The notes under the pieces were generated by a model. It saw only the letters and a program-made list of their open reading frames with translations. It made no database searches and was not told the DNA's origin. A program made the position numbers and the translations under genes. Below, in pieces: positions 44,618 through 56,548 of a stretch of 64,000 nt of DNA. Origin of the DNA: Trifolium pratense. Taxonomy: Eukaryota; Streptophyta; Magnoliopsida; Fabales; Fabaceae. Within the stretch, counting starts at the first letter, position 1; each line of letters begins with the position of its first letter. The stretch covers positions 25,457,362 through 25,521,361 of the forward strand of contig NC_060061.1 of the NCBI RefSeq assembly GCF_020283565.1, written 5' to 3'.

Positions 44618-47600
44618 TCAGATAGGACATTTCGTAATTTTTAATTTTTCTTTAATGAAATTGAAACGTTCTTCAACCAATGGTTTAGTAAAAATGTCAG
44701 CTAACTGGTTTTCAGTATCAACAAAGGTTAATTCAACTTCCTTTTTATTAACATGATCTCTAATGAAATGGTGTTTAATTTCAATATGTTTTGATCTTGA
44801 ATGCTGAATAGGGTTTTTTGATAAATTGATAGTACTAGTATTATCACATAAAATTTTAATATTTGTGTACCTTAATGAGAAGTCTTCAAGTTGGTTTTTG
44901 ATCCAAATCACTTGAGAGCAACAATTTGCAGCAGACACATATTCTGCTTCAGTTGTTGAAAGTGCTATGGTATTTTGTTTTCTGCAACACCAACTTACAA
45001 GTGCTTCTCCAAGAAATTGACATGCTCCACTTGTGCTTTTTCTTTCCAATTTATCCCCAGCATAGTCAGCATCACAATATGCTATAAGATCAAAATGTGA
45101 ACCCTTTTTGTACCATAGACCAGTATCTGGTGTTCCCACCAAGTATCTAAAAATTCTTTTGACAGCAGTGAGATGTGATTCTTTTGGAGATGATTGAAAC
45201 CTTGCACATAACCCTACTGAGAAGACAATGTCTGGTCTACTTGCAGTCAAATAAAGGAGTGATCCAATCATTCCTCTATATTCCTTTTCAGATACATCCT
45301 TTCCTTTTTCATCTTTGTCTAGACTTGTTGATGGATGCATTGGTGTAGGCATAATTTTAGCCTCATTCATCTTAAACTTTTTGAGGAGATCTTTGACATA
45401 TTTTTCTTGACTTATAAAGATTCCTTCTTCAAGTTGTTTGATTTGAAGACCCAAAAAGAATCTAAGTTCTCCCATCATACTCATCTCAAATTCACTTTGC
45501 ATGAGGGTTGAGAATTCTTCACACATTGTTTCATTTGTAGCTCCAAAGATGATATCATCAACATAAACTTGAACTACTAAAAGATCATTTTGGTTTTCCT
45601 TTCTAAAAAGTGTGGTATCTATTTTTCCTCTAGAAAAACCATTGTTTAAAAGGAAAGTGCTTAATCTTTCATACCATGCTCTTGGAGCTTGCTTAAGCCC
45701 ATAAAGAGCTTTAGTTAGCTTAAAAACATGATCTGGTCTATGTTGATCAATAAAACCAGGTGGTTGATGAACATAGACTTCTTCATTTAAAAATCCATTT
45801 AGAAAAGCACTTTTGACATCCATTTGAAAAAGTTTTAAACATTTATGAGATGCATATGCAAGTAGTATTCTAATTGCCTCTAACCTGGCCACTGGTGCAA
45901 ATGTTTCATCATAATCAATGCCTTCTTGTTGATTATATCCTTGAGCCACAAGTCTTGCCTTGTTCCTTATAACTTTTCCTTCTTCATCAAGTTTATTCCT
46001 AAAGACCCATTTAGTACCAATGATTGAATTTTCTTGAGGTTTAGGTACTAGCTTCCAAACTTCATTTCTTTCAAATTGCAGAAGCTCTTCCTTCATAGCT
46101 TCAATCCATGATTCATCTATAATTGCTTCATCTATGGATTTTGGTTCTATTTGAGAAATCATAGCTAGATTGTTTTCTTTATTCTGAGTAGCTCTTCTTG
46201 TTCTTACACCATCTGCTGTACTTCCAATGATTTGTTCTTGTGGATGATAATTGACCATTTTCCATGTCCTTGGAGGAGCTTGTGGGGATTCTTCTATTTC
46301 ATTAGTTTTCCTTTTCTGATTTGTAGTTTCCTCTTCCTCATCAGCAGTTATGGTTGTTTGTTCCTCAAACTCATCAAACTTTACATGCATGCTTTCTTCC
46401 ATAGCTTGAGTTCTTAGGTTATAAATTCTATATGCTTTTGAAGTTAAAGAATATCCTAAGAATATTCCTTTGTCTGATTTTGAGTCAAACTTACCCAGAT
46501 TATCTCTAATATTAAGAATGTAGCAGTAGCAGCCAAAAATATGAAAATATGATATGTTAGGTTTTTTATCCTTCCAGATTTCATAAGGTGTTTTCTTTAA
46601 AACTTTTCTAATAGTTACTCTGTTCAAGATATAGCAAGCAGTGTTTATGGCTTCAGCCCAAAAATACTTTTCCACATTTGATTCATTTATCATAGTTCTT
46701 GCCATTTCTTGTAGAGTTCTATTTTTTCTCTCTACAACTCCATTTTGTTGTGGAGTTCTAGGACAAGAAAAATTATGAGAAATACCATTTTCATTAAAAA
46801 AGGTTTCAAACAGAGAGTTTTCAAATTCACCTCCATGATCACTTCTAATGGAGATAATTTTTGTTTCTTTTTCATTTTGAACTTTTAAGCAAAAGTTTTT
46901 GAAAGCTTCAAAAGAGTCATCTTTTTGTTTTAAAAACAACACCCAAGTAAATCTGGAATAATCATCTACAATAACAAAACCATAATTCTTACCTCCAAGG
47001 CTTGTGGTTCTGACTGGTCCAAACAAGTCTATGTGAAGTAGTTCAAGAGGTCTTTTGGTTGAAATAAATTCCTTTATTTTAAAACTACTTTTTACCTGTT
47101 TTCCTCTTGCACAAGATTCACATAACTTATCATTATCAAAGCTTATCTTTGGTAATCCTCTTACTAGATCAAGTTTAGAAAGTTTTGAAATGGTTTTCAT
47201 ACTTATATGTCCTGCCCTTTTGTGCCAAATCCACTTGTCTCTTTCAAGAGACACAAAACATGATTCATCAGGGAGTTCATCTAAGTATATGATATAAACA
47301 TTTTTCTTTCTTGATCCATTGAAAAGAATTTTGTCAGAAGATGAGTGTTTGATTTCACATGTATCAGGTTTAAATATAACCTCAAAACCATTGTCACATA
47401 ATTGACTAATGCTTATTAAGTTATGTTTAAGACCTTCTACATAATGGACATTTTCAATTTTAGCAGAGTTTATCTTACCAATTGTACCTTTACCTTTGAT
47501 AGTAGCTGTCTCATTATTACCAAAAGTAACTGATCCTCCTTCTTTCTTTTCAAAGGAAAGAAAGCTTTGTCTATCTCCAGTCATATGTCTGGAGCAGCCA

Positions 47601-47650
47601 CTGTCCAAGTACCATGGCTTCTTCTTGACTGTGAGAAGACATTCCTGCAT
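44618..47650 (-). CDS. pol polyprotein: protease, integrase, reverse transcriptase, RNase H
   Basis: 1010 aa. Protease DSG at about 16-18 ([13 protein letters not shown]). GAG pre-integrase zinc-binding region about 135-190. Integrase D208, D271 and E307, with 35 residues between the last two. Reverse transcriptase RVT_2 about 545-790 with YVDD at 696-699. RNase H from YCDADYAG (about 857), with STTEAEY and [20 protein letters not shown] near the end. Every catalytic motif is present. The ORF starts with an ATG just after an in-frame TAA and overlaps the gag end by 80 nt in the +1 frame. It is therefore expressed by recoding, or the frame was broken by a one-base change in this copy. Confidence 0.92.
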   Translation of the reverse strand: MQECLLTVKKKPWYLDSGCSRHMTGDRQSFLSFEKKEGGSVTFGNNETATIKGKGTIGKINSAKIENVHYVEGLKHNLISISQLCDNGFEVIFKPDTCEIKHSSSDKILFNGSRKKNVYIIYLDELPDESCFVSLERDKWIWHKRAGHISMKTISKLSKLDLVRGLPKISFDNDKLCESCARGKQVKSSFKIKEFISTKRPLELLHIDLFGPVRTTSLGGKNYGFVIVDDYSRFTWVLFLKQKDDSFEAFKNFCLKVQNEKETKIISIRSDHGGEFENSLFETFFNENGISHNFSCPRTPQQNGVVERKNRTLQEMARTMINESNVEKYFWAEAINTACYILNRVTIRKVLKKTPYEIWKDKKPNISYFHIFGCYCYILNIRDNLGKFDSKSDKGIFLGYSLTSKAYRIYNLRTQAMEESMHVKFDEFEEQTTITADEEEETTNQKRKTNEIEESPQAPPRTWKMVNYHPQEQIIGSTADGVRTRRATQNKENNLAMISQIEPKSIDEAIIDESWIEAMKEELLQFERNEVWKLVPKPQENSIIGTKWVFRNKLDEEGKVIRNKARLVAQGYNQQEGIDYDETFAPVARLEAIRILLAYASHKCLKLFQMDVKSAFLNGFLNEEVYVHQPPGFIDQHRPDHVFKLTKALYGLKQAPRAWYERLSTFLLNNGFSRGKIDTTLFRKENQNDLLVVQVYVDDIIFGATNETMCEEFSTLMQSEFEMSMMGELRFFLGLQIKQLEEGIFISQEKYVKDLLKKFKMNEAKIMPTPMHPSTSLDKDEKGKDVSEKEYRGMIGSLLYLTASRPDIVFSVGLCARFQSSPKESHLTAVKRIFRYLVGTPDTGLWYKKGSHFDLIAYCDADYAGDKLERKSTSGACQFLGEALVSWCCRKQNTIALSTTEAEYVSAANCCSQVIWIKNQLEDFSLRYTNIKILCDNTSTINLSKNPIQHSRSKHIEIKHHFIRDHVNKKEVELTFVDTENQLADIFTKPLVEERFNFIKEKLKITKCPI

Positions 47651-47659
47651 TTGTTTTTA
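47571..47659 (-). other. gag/pol overlap in the +1 frame
   Basis: On the minus strand the gag frame reads ...CTA AAA ACA AAT GCA... and stops at 47571-47573. The pol frame opens after a TAA at 47657-47659 and has its first ATG at 47648-47650. Pol lies 1717 nt after the gag start, so it is +1 (or -2) relative to gag. Recoding must take place within this 89-nt window if the element is functional. Confidence 0.85.
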
Positions 47660-49367
47660 GCATGCTTTTAGGTACCCATATCTTTCTGGGTCCTTGATGG
47701 TTAGTGTTATAATGACTCTTCTTAAGTTGATAAGAAGAGTTTCTAGTCTGTTTTTTAAGAATGTTCTGAGATCGTTCTGAAAAGTATTTCCTATGATAAT
47801 TTTGTTGTCTAGATTTTCTATAACAAAAAGGTTCAAGATGTCCTTCCTTATGACAGTAAGAGCATTTGTATATGGGTTTATTTGGAACAAAAAGTTTCTT
47901 GTATAATTTTTGATTGTTGTAATTTTCAAAACCTAGGCCTGTTTTGCTAGAACTGCATTTTTGGGATCCTAGAATATTTTCAAAGGTTTTAGTAGACTTT
48001 ACAAATTTGTTTATGTCATTTTCAAGCTTTGAAATATTTTCCTTTAGTTTTCTATTTTCTATTTGTATGTTAGGTTTGATTTGTTCCTTATGATTTTCTC
48101 TAAGTTCTTCTAATTTTCTATTATGAGCAATTTCCATGTTTTTGATTATTTCTTTTAATGTCTCATTTTCAGTTTTATATTCATCCTTTTCTTTGGAAAT
48201 TTTGGTTACTTCTTCCTGAAGCTGATCATATTTTTTATTTAGAGTTAAGCTATCATAAAATAAGTTATCAAACAAATGTTCAGTTTTTTGACAAGAAGAA
48301 CAAGTTTCAGCATTTACCTCGTGTGTTTCTGATCTTGTCATAAGGCATACATTTGCTTCTTGTTCCTCTTCTTCTTCTGGGAGTTCATCTAATTCATCCC
48401 AGGTTGCCATCATTGATTTCTTTGCAAAAGGTTTTTTGAGTTTTGGACAATCACTTTTGTAGTGTCCAAATTGATTGCATTCATAGCATTGAATTTTGCT
48501 CATGTCAACTTCAGATTTTGCACTACTTCTTTTATTTGGAAATGTTCTTCTCATTTGATTTCTTCTCATCATGAGTCTTTGAATTCTCCTTGAGAGTAGA
48601 GCAAATTCTTCTTCATTATCTTCATCAAGCAAGTCTTTGCTGAAAAGAATTTCTTTCTGCTGAAGACACTCTTTTGTTTGAGAGTCCAGAGCAATCATCT
48701 TTTTCTTTGGAGATTTATCCTCTTGAAGTATTGCTTCATGAGCTTTAAGAGAACCAATTAAGTCCTCCATTTTAACTTCAGAGAGAGTTTTTGACTCTGT
48801 GATGGCTGTTACTATATGCCTCCATTCTTTAGGTAGACATCTTAGTATCTTTCTTACTCTTTCATGTGTGGTGTATGTTTTTCCAAGAGAGTTGAGTTCA
48901 TTTATGATGATAGTGAATCTTCCATACATCTGATCAATGGATTCATCTTCCTTCATCTCAAATAACTCAAACTTTCTTACACCAATATCAATTCTTGTTT
49001 CTTTGACACGACTGGTTCCTTCATGATGAGTTTTGAGAGTATCCCACATTTCTTTAGCAGTTTTGCATTGCATGATCCTGTCATATTCTTCCCTGCACAA
49101 AGCACTTTTAATAAATAATTGAGCTTTAGTATTTAAAAGTACCCTGTCTGCTTCAGTGGTTGTCCATTTAGCTTGAGGCTTTGGAGTGGTAGAATCTTTT
49201 GCCAATGGTGTGTATTCTCCATTTTCAATCACTGACCACATGTAGTTATCTTGTGATCTTAGGAATAGCTCCATTTTATCTTTCCAGTAGTAGTAGTCAT
49301 TTCCTTCAAATAGTGGTGGCCTAGTTGATGATCCACCTTCTGAAATAAACTTTGCAGGTTTTGACAT
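47571..49367 (-). CDS. Sirevirus Gag
   Basis: 598 aa. UBN2-type capsid domain (about 15-235, [20 protein letters not shown]), a first CCHC knuckle from about 294 ([14 protein letters not shown]), an acidic stretch, a predicted coiled coil (about 365-465, Lys/Glu-rich heptads) and a second knuckle from about 502 ([14 protein letters not shown]). The last 14 residues are encoded by the protease DSG region read in another frame, which shows that Gag runs out of frame into pol. An LDSQTK motif near 228 resembles the SQT/TQT motif bound by dynein light chain LC8, a partner reported for Sirevirus Gag. That link is inference. Confidence 0.92.
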   Translation of the reverse strand: MSKPAKFISEGGSSTRPPLFEGNDYYYWKDKMELFLRSQDNYMWSVIENGEYTPLAKDSTTPKPQAKWTTTEADRVLLNTKAQLFIKSALCREEYDRIMQCKTAKEMWDTLKTHHEGTSRVKETRIDIGVRKFELFEMKEDESIDQMYGRFTIIINELNSLGKTYTTHERVRKILRCLPKEWRHIVTAITESKTLSEVKMEDLIGSLKAHEAILQEDKSPKKKMIALDSQTKECLQQKEILFSKDLLDEDNEEEFALLSRRIQRLMMRRNQMRRTFPNKRSSAKSEVDMSKIQCYECNQFGHYKSDCPKLKKPFAKKSMMATWDELDELPEEEEEQEANVCLMTRSETHEVNAETCSSCQKTEHLFDNLFYDSLTLNKKYDQLQEEVTKISKEKDEYKTENETLKEIIKNMEIAHNRKLEELRENHKEQIKPNIQIENRKLKENISKLENDINKFVKSTKTFENILGSQKCSSSKTGLGFENYNNQKLYKKLFVPNKPIYKCSYCHKEGHLEPFCYRKSRQQNYHRKYFSERSQNILKKQTRNSSYQLKKSHYNTNHQGPRKIWVPKSMLKTNAGMSSHSQEEAMVLGQWLLQTYDWR

Positions 49368-49427
49368 ACTTCCTTCCTGAATCTTTTCCTCTAAGCACTT
49401 GTTAGATGCTCAACCTTTAGAGGCAGA

Positions 49428-49439
49428 GCTCTGATGCCA
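49428..49439 (-). promoter_or_regulatory. primer-binding site (initiator Met tRNA)
   Basis: Minus-strand TGGCATCAGAGC two bases from the 5' LTR end. It has the same single change from TGGTATCAGAGC as Sirevirus 1. Confidence 0.92.
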
Positions 49440-49441
49440 AT

Positions 49442-51103
49442 TGAAGTAGCAAAGTTTTTCACAAGAAAGGGGGGGTTTGAATTGTGACCCTTTTAAAATT
49501 TAAACTCAAGTCACAAAATAAATAGTTAGTGATAAAATTATTTGTGCTCAGTGAGATCGTTCTAAGAATGATCTGTGCTGTGTAAAAACAGTTGCAGAAA
49601 ATAAAAGTTTAAGGGAAAGAAGATAAACACAAAGAGTTATCCTGGTTCACCCCTAATCTTTGGGTTACGTCCAGTCCCCACCTCCTGTGAGTTTGTCCAC
49701 TAGAATCACTTAAAAGTTACAGATCCAATACTTACAAATTCACCTTGATCTTGACCTAAGATCAACAACTTACCAAAGCTCCTAGAGCTTTGAACTTTCC
49801 TAGTCAACTTGACCAATCAACACTCAATCAATAGTCACGTATTGACTTGAGCAATTACAATATAGATGATTTGTTTCTAAGCTTGATTTCAGACTCACTA
49901 TAAAAGAGAAGCTTAGATGAAAGCACTCTAAAGAGATTGGAACTCAGATTATGATACAAAAGAGTGACTTAAAAAGGACTTTGAGCTAAAGAGATTGAAT
50001 GGGATTTATATCACTTGAATTGCTTGAAAAAACTTGCTCTTTCCCTTGGACTTGATTGCCTTTTATAGATGCTTGCTTGAGATTGAAGCTTGGCCTTCAA
50101 GTATATCAGTTAGAGAGTAAAATAGAGCTGTTACTCAGTGCTCTATATGCAGCAGACAACTTCTGCATAATGTGCAGATTCTCTGTTCAGTCTTGGAACA
50201 GTCTTGATTTCCTTTTGGCTTTGATCCATAAGATCCAAATAAGTATGAGCTGTTGCCAAGTGTATATGAGTTGTTTCTTACATCCTTCCACTGTCATGTA
50301 TCAGATATAGCCGTTTGGATGCTCAGAAAAGGACTCATGACAGTTGGAGATGGTTTTAAAAAACTGTGTGCAGGATCAGTCTTGCATTGGTCTTGAAACA
50401 GTCTTGACTGCACCAGCAAATAAGATGAACCTTCATCCTTCCTTCCTTGTGGTGTGCAGCTGTTAGATAGCTCTAAGGACTGATCAGTAGTAGCCTTAGC
50501 AAGAGAATAAAACCAGCTGGAATAGTACAATAGCATATGAGACAAAATTGTACTTCTATGACAAGCCATGGAAGAATGTTCCATTTGTGTACTTTGCATA
50601 AGTACAATACAACTCATAGTTAAAATCTGGTTGTTCCTTTGTGATTGGTCCATGATATTATATCAGATGTATTCATTGGTTGGCCAATACCACAATTGAT
50701 CAAGCTCATGGTTTTCTTCATGATATGTGACTAGGAAAGCATATACTTAAATTCCATCACATGTTGTTGATCCCAAAAGAGATTATCTCCTGTAGTGATT
50801 TGGTCCATAAATCCATTGTAAAGTGCTTATTTGTTTTGTTCTTAGTTGACTTGAAAAACCAGAAAGCACTTATTCCAAAACGTGCTTATTTGTCAAAACT
50901 GCAGTCTGTCTGCTAAGAATGTTCTTAGAATGGTCTTGAAACAGCTTTGCAGGATTTTTACTTTGCAAGTGGTTTGTTAGAATCTATTTAATCTTATGCC
51001 ACTCAAAAGCACTTGTTAGATAACAAAATGATCAGAATCATTTAAAATATAATTAAAGATGTTTGTAATCTTTAAAACATCAAAAGTGGATTTTGCCTCA
51101 ACA
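49442..51103 (-). repeat. 5' LTR of Sirevirus 2
   Basis: 1662 bp, same length as 39889-41550, with no difference found by reading. Confidence 0.97.
50059..50068 (-). promoter_or_regulatory. LTR TATA box
   Basis: Minus-strand CTATAAAAGGC-type sequence in the 5' LTR, some 620 bp before the LTR end. It is the best core-promoter candidate for the element. Confidence 0.55.
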
Positions 51104-51370
51104 AGATTTAGTTAATATTTTTAGTTAATATTTTAGGTCTAAAAGATTTAGTTTTATTTATTTTCCTAATCAATCTTTTTTTATCTCAAACAAATCAAAT
51201 CTTTTAGTTTTTAGGACTAAAATATTTAGTTTATTTATTTTACAAATCAATTTTTTTTATCTCAAACAAATCAAATCTTTAGGACTAAAAGATTTAGTTT
51301 TATTTAAATCAAATCTTTAGAACTAAAAGATTTAGTTTTATTTATTTCCCAAATCAAATCTTTTTTTTTT
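51104..51370. repeat. AT-rich minisatellite (unit A)
   Basis: Degenerate repeats of roughly 80 bp built on aaaagatttagttttattta, ttttttatctcaaacaaatc and aaatcttttagttaat. The paralogous array is at 58621-58850. The first 5 bases are the right TSD of Sirevirus 2. Confidence 0.75.
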
Positions 51371-51384
51371 TTTTTAATTTTCCG

Positions 51385-51530
51385 AACCAATTTAATTAGT
51401 TGATTCAGTGATGATCGACACTGAACTCTGTAGGTGGAATCACGGTTCGATTCCCACAACTCCGATCCGGAGGGCTGTAACCACTTGATGCTAGAACTGA
51501 CCCCTGAACCAAATTAAACTGGTGGTAAAA
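51385..51530 (+). repeat. SINE-like repeat with B box (unit A)
   Basis: Contains cacggttcgattcccacaac (B-box match) and ccacttgatgctagaactga, with an A-rich end. The same repeat lies at 58856-59005 and, inverted, at 59031-59137. It predates the tandem duplication. Confidence 0.55.
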
Positions 51531-51690
51531 GCAAAAAAAAAATCAATCCTTTTAGAATAAAAAAAAGTATAAATCAATTTTTACCGTCAAAAAATTATAA
51601 ATCAATTTTTAATTGTTTTTACAAATCAATTCATTTAGTAAAAAAATTAATAAATCAAATCTTTTAGTCATAAAATATTAGAGAAAATGG

Positions 51691-51848
51691 AATATGCACC
51701 GACATTGTAAAATAATTTTACACTGTCAACCAATACCAACTATATTTTACGCCACATCACTCTACTTTCTCGATATGACATGACAAAATGATAATTATGT
51801 ATTAGACGATTGTATAAAAATATTTTACACCGTACGTGTATATTCATT
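51691..51848. mobile_element. MITE with gcaccgac termini (unit A)
   Basis: The left end gcaccgacattgtaaaat and the right end form inverted repeats clearest in the other copies (right end tgtaaaa...accatcggtgc). Paralogous copies lie at 59411-60760 (interrupted by a MULE) and 61703-61832. Confidence 0.6.
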
Positions 51849-52179
51849 AAACTCAAAATATTAACAAAGTACGGATTTTGAAGTGTTACTTACGCATGAG
51901 GGAACGTGGCAAGAGCTACGAAAGAAACAGGATAAGGATTTTTTTTGATAAAATAAGGACCAAACTTATGGACAGTTCCATATACACAATTTTTATTGTG
52001 CTAGATACATGGAGAAAGTTTTTTTTTTTTTCTTTTTTTAATTAAAAAATATAAATAACTACCTTTTTGTGAGAGGAACAGGAAAAACAAAAATGTATAT
52101 AATAACAAAGTGTGCAACACTGAGAAAGAGAAAAAGAGGGAAATGAGTTGAAGCGAACCAAACCAATCTCATCAAATCA

Positions 52180-53153
52180 ATGGCGCCAACTTCATTACCT
52201 CTCAATTTGAACTTCAAGGTAACTGCCACCGCCACCAACCTTCCAGAGCTACCGGAGAAAATCCGCAACTCAAGAGTATTGGTCCTCGGCGGAACAGGTC
52301 GTGTCGGAGGATCAACCGCCACCGCACTCTCCAATCTCTGCCCCGATCTTCGGATTATCGTCGCTGGCCGAAACATGTAAGTGCAATGTGCTTCTACAAA
52401 CGTTCCTCTTAACACTCTCTCCAATGTGATAAAATCTAACCGTGCGTGCGTGTGTGTAATAATGTAACAGAGAGAAAGGTGAAGCTCTCGTTGCAAAACT
52501 CTCGGAGGCAATTCAGGTTTCGCACGTGTCGGTATCAACGATGTCAATTCATTGGAAACTGCTTTGAAAGGTGAAATTACAATTTCAATCTTAACATTTG
52601 ATCTGTGTGCGCCTTGAACTTATAACGAATAAGCTGACCAATAGTTGAAAAACTAATGGATTGAATTTGTAATGTTTGCTAAATATGAACCAACAAAAAT
52701 AAAGTATTTTTCAATTAATATTTAATTTGTTTTCAATTAAGATAAGCTATAACGAGAGAGAAAAAATGATAAGTATAAGTTCAACGCTACCTGAAACATT
52801 TTATCAGATAACGCAATAAGCTAGCAAAAAAAAAGGCTATATGTTGGTGGGAAATTTTTTATAGAAATAACTTGCAACATAAGCACTTATTTGAATAACA
52901 CTTATGAAGTTATGCTGTAAGTGCTTAATTAAGTTGTTTATCCAAATATGACATAAATTGAATTCGATTATGGACGTTGTTGATGCCAATTATATAGTGT
53001 TAGATTACCTTTGCAGGTGTGGATCTTGTAGTTCATGCCGCTGGTCCTTTTCAACAGACAGAAAAATGTAGCGTTCTTGAAGCTGCCATTAATACCAAGG
53101 TATCTTATATTATCTTTTCAATCAACAATTAGCAGTTTAAAAAATCCCTCTAC
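52180..53153 (+). pseudogene. truncated saccharopine-dehydrogenase-like gene (unit A)
   Basis: Exons 1-3 match the intact copy at 62024: 52180-52376, 52471-52570 and 53017-53099. Exon 2 has two extra bases (aactctcggag versus aactccgag), which shift the frame and give a stop within exon 2. The exon 1 end is aacat instead of aacag, changing an Arg codon. Everything after the first part of intron 3 is missing, because the sequence switches to beta-adaptin intron 4 at 53153. The ATG, the Rossmann motif VLVLGGTGRVGGST and the promoter-proximal sequence are retained, so transcription is possible, but no functional enzyme can result. Confidence 0.88.
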
Positions 53154-54938
53154 ATTATTGTAATTTTTTGGCCACTGTTTGAGTTGTCATCCTCCTGTGT
53201 TTTCCTTGTCCATCTTTGACCCTGTTGTTTCAATCAATCTAACACAAATTGCTCTCACTTACTAGATGGGGTCAAGTTTTTATACTGGATGCTCTCTCTA
53301 GAATAGATACAAGGCTGCTGATGCACGTGAGGCAGAAAACATCGTAGAAACTGGAAAGAGTTACCCCACGGTTACAACATGCCAATTGTGCAGTTGTACT
53401 ATCTGCTGTTAAGGTGTGATTTCACTCCTCACCTGTAACTCGTTATCTTGCAGACCATGTGTCAATATTAATGCATGGCTAATTACATTCTACATGGTGT
53501 GCTAAGCTAACCACAGTTTATAATTACATGTAGATGATCCTTCAGCAAATGGAGCTCATCACCAGTACTGATGTGGTCTGGAATCTTTGCAAAAAGATGG
53601 CTCCTCCTCTTGTGACATTACTCTCTCGGAAGAACCTGAGATACAATATGTTGTAATGTTTCCCTGCGAAATATCAATCTTATTGTACAAAGAAGACCGA
53701 CAATTTTCGCACATGAAATTAAGGTATTGATCTAAATTTTATTTTGTGAACATGTCAGTGAGTTCTGAATTTATTCTTTTATTTTAGATGCAAAATGATT
53801 ATGATAATGGACCTCCTGACTATTCTATCAGTAGGTGTTCTTCTGCAAATACAATGACCCTATATATGTATGTGAAAATGGAGAAATTAGTAATCATGAT
53901 AAAGCTTGCTTCAGACCGAAATATAGACCAGGTAAGCTTTGTATTATACAGCTTTCAGTTCAATATTTTCCTCTCCTCCCTAGTTTTTCATTTTGTTTTG
54001 TTAAAAGTTAGCTCCACGGTGATTTCAGTGAACACCGCACAACTTTTTCCGACCTGAGATGTGTTCGTCATTTATCATGTTCCGTGGAAAAGATTCATTC
54101 ATTAGCGATTTTAACTCTGTTCCTGTTTTAGTTATCTGTTTTGGAGGATATCTGCAATGAAATATCTTCTTCCATAAAAAAAACACGTTATCGTGCTACA
54201 CTGATGAGGCTTTGTCATGAACCCAATGAAACTAATTGGTAAATCGATTCAAACAAATGAAAATCAATGAACAATTTTATTGAATGATCAAGAAAAGAAG
54301 AGAGGCTTCTCGACCAAGGGTTTCCTTTCGCCAACGATTTCTGTATATACACGAACTTTCTAATCCACACAATGAATCTTTTATACCATTTATCTCTAAT
54401 GAGTCTCTCCTAACTAGCCAAATTCCCTTACTAATTCTAACTACTTCAACTCCCCTTTATTCTTTATCCTAAGACTCGCCTTTCGTTTACTAATTTGACA
54501 CAGAACTGCAGCTTTACAATGTGCATTGATACACGAACTTTATTTGAACATTTGTTTCGTTTTGCAGATATGAGTCCATAATTGCAACTCTTTATGAGAG
54601 CTTAGACACCTTGGATGAGCCCGAAGCCAAGGTATGTTTTCTGAGTGCATTTGTAATTGACATTTTACATTAGCATACCTTTACCATCTCATCCACTTCC
54701 CTGTGTGCACAGGCATCAATGATCTGGATAATTGGTGAATATGCTGAAAGAATTGACAATGCTGACGAGCTTCTTGAAAGTTTCTTGGAAAGTTTCCCCG
54801 AAGAACCTGCACTAGTCCAACTGCAATTGCTGACAGCTACCGTCAAACTCTTCCTTAAGAAGCCAACTGAGGGCCCACAGCAGATGATTCAGGTCCTTCC
54901 ACATAACACATTATTTGTTCAAATGTGTGATTTGTTTT

Positions 54939-55135
54939 TAGAATAATGCTAGCAACACACTCTTTAACAAACACACTCAAATACACTCTCTTTTATTGGT
55001 TGAAATTCACATGGGTCTCATAAAAAAATGTGGACCCATATAACTTTTATGGGACCCATATAAATTTTAACCAATAGAAGAGAGTGTGTTGTTAGCACTC
55101 CTCTTTTAGAGAGTGTGTTGGAGTGTGTTTGTTTT
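54939..55135. mobile_element. foldback MITE in the adaptin pseudogene
   Basis: About 195 bp absent from the paralogous intron at 35600. The arms pair: ctcttttattggttgaaatt with aattttaaccaatagaagag, and catgggtctcat with tatgggacccat. Outer arms contain aacacactc / gagtgtgtt motifs. Confidence 0.75.
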
Positions 55136-56073
55136 TAATGGTGTTTTTTTTAATCCCAAATGACTATATTTGGTGCTCTCTCTGTTGTTAGTATTCCTCT
55201 ACCCTAGAGTTTCCTCAGATTCCTGTTCATATATTATAGATAAATTAACAAATATAGCAACATTTTTCTACCAAAATCGTGTATGACAACCCTTTTGCTA
55301 TGTATGTAAATCCATTCAGTCCTTTCCCCTCTTTCTTCAATTGGTCCTAACTAGTATTTTGATCAAAATTCAGTTCTAACTAGTAAGATGGCCTATTGCT
55401 TTTCAGGTTCCACAATTGCAACCTGGAACATCAACTAGGGCACTCCTTCCTATATGATTATGTTCCAGAACATGTCTCAAGGTCCTCCTAGCTCATTTTT
55501 GCAAGTTGCCTTAAAACACAACCAGCAGCCTGTGTGGTATTTCAACGATAAAATCTTATTACATGTATTTTTTACCGGGGATGGTAGAATGGAACGTGCC
55601 ACTTTCCTCGAGGTATACCATTTCATTCATTTTATCTTTTTTTGATTCTTTAATGTGTAAAATTTTCATTTTTTTTTTACTGAGATTATTTCTATACGTT
55701 ATGAAGGACTAGAGTACAAAGTGAAATTTTAAACAAATTCAATAACAGCCAATTTTCATGACTAATACTTGGATGTAGAAATAGAAACCTGATCCTTTGT
55801 TGTGTTGCAGACATGGAGGTCCCTTCCGGATTCAAATGAAGTTTCCAAGGACTTCCCCTTCCCCGCTATCCTGATTGGTGGTGTGGATGCAACAGTGGAA
55901 CGACTGGATTCATCAAACATATTCTTTATTGCAAAGCGCAAGAATGCGAACCAGTCAGGGACGGAACTAGGCATAGTGGAAAAGGGGCGGCCGCCACCCC
56001 AACATATATAGTATAAGACTACTATACAATCCTATGTATCACATATATTGCCACCCTTGATATTAATAAAAAA

Positions 56074-56246
56074 GGGTCATGCTAACCGGTGCCCCCGGAC
56101 ACTGGTTAAGGAAACCAAAAAAGAAAGTTTTGAAAAGAAAAGAACACTTTATAAACTTTTGAGGAGTTGATTGCACAAACTCCAATGCCAAATTACTATT
56201 TTTGCATCTTTAAACAGTGTCTCGGGGACACTGTTTAGCATTTTCC
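56074..56246. mobile_element. MITE nested in the hAT element
   Basis: The left end gggtcatgctaaccggtgcc and the right end (complement: ggaaaatgctaaacagtgtc) form imperfect inverted repeats around an A-rich interior. Confidence 0.55.
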
Positions 56247-56431
56247 AATAAAAAAATATAGTCTGCCACCCGTGTTCTGTTTGGTCCACTCAACTCAATT
56301 TTTTATAAAGATTTATATTAGTATATATTTATAAAATAATAATATTTATTAACTATTTTAATATAATTTTTTTTTAGGTAAATTAAGAGCATTATGAGAC
56401 ATCATAGTGACTAGTAGACTAACTCAATAAA

Positions 56432-56548
56432 ATGGAAGATGATTTTCTTGCAGATACTTTGACTATTTATGTAGAAAAAGATATTGCAAAGACAATCACT
56501 ACTGAAGAAATTATGGAAGTGTTCTATAAAAAAAGAGGTCGAAGATAA
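56432..56548 (+). pseudogene. C-terminal fragment of hAT transposase
   Basis: 38 residues to a TAA: MEDDFLADTLTIYVEKDIA followed by KTITTEEIMEVFYKKRGRR. This resembles the C-terminal end of the hAT dimerisation domain in TTF-type zinc-finger (ZMYM1-like) transposases. It lacks all catalytic residues. Orientation agrees with the host element. Confidence 0.6.

Larger units (their letters stand above)
39889..51103 (-). mobile_element. Sirevirus-type Ty1/copia retrotransposon, apparently complete
   Basis: 11,215 bp on the minus strand with two 1662-bp LTRs, a 5-bp TSD, a primer site, a polypurine tract, gag, pol with all catalytic motifs, and a 749-aa env-like ORF. No LTR difference was seen when reading the two copies, and the offset is constant at 9553 bp, so the insertion is extremely recent. 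The only possible defect is the gag/pol frame change at 47571-47659. It interrupts the left unit of a tandem duplication; the right unit keeps the empty site. Confidence 0.96.

Noticed and set aside
52180..52380. 66-aa ORF as a complete small gene
   Set aside because: It is exon 1 of the dehydrogenase-like gene read into its intron; the full exon chain is seen at 62024.
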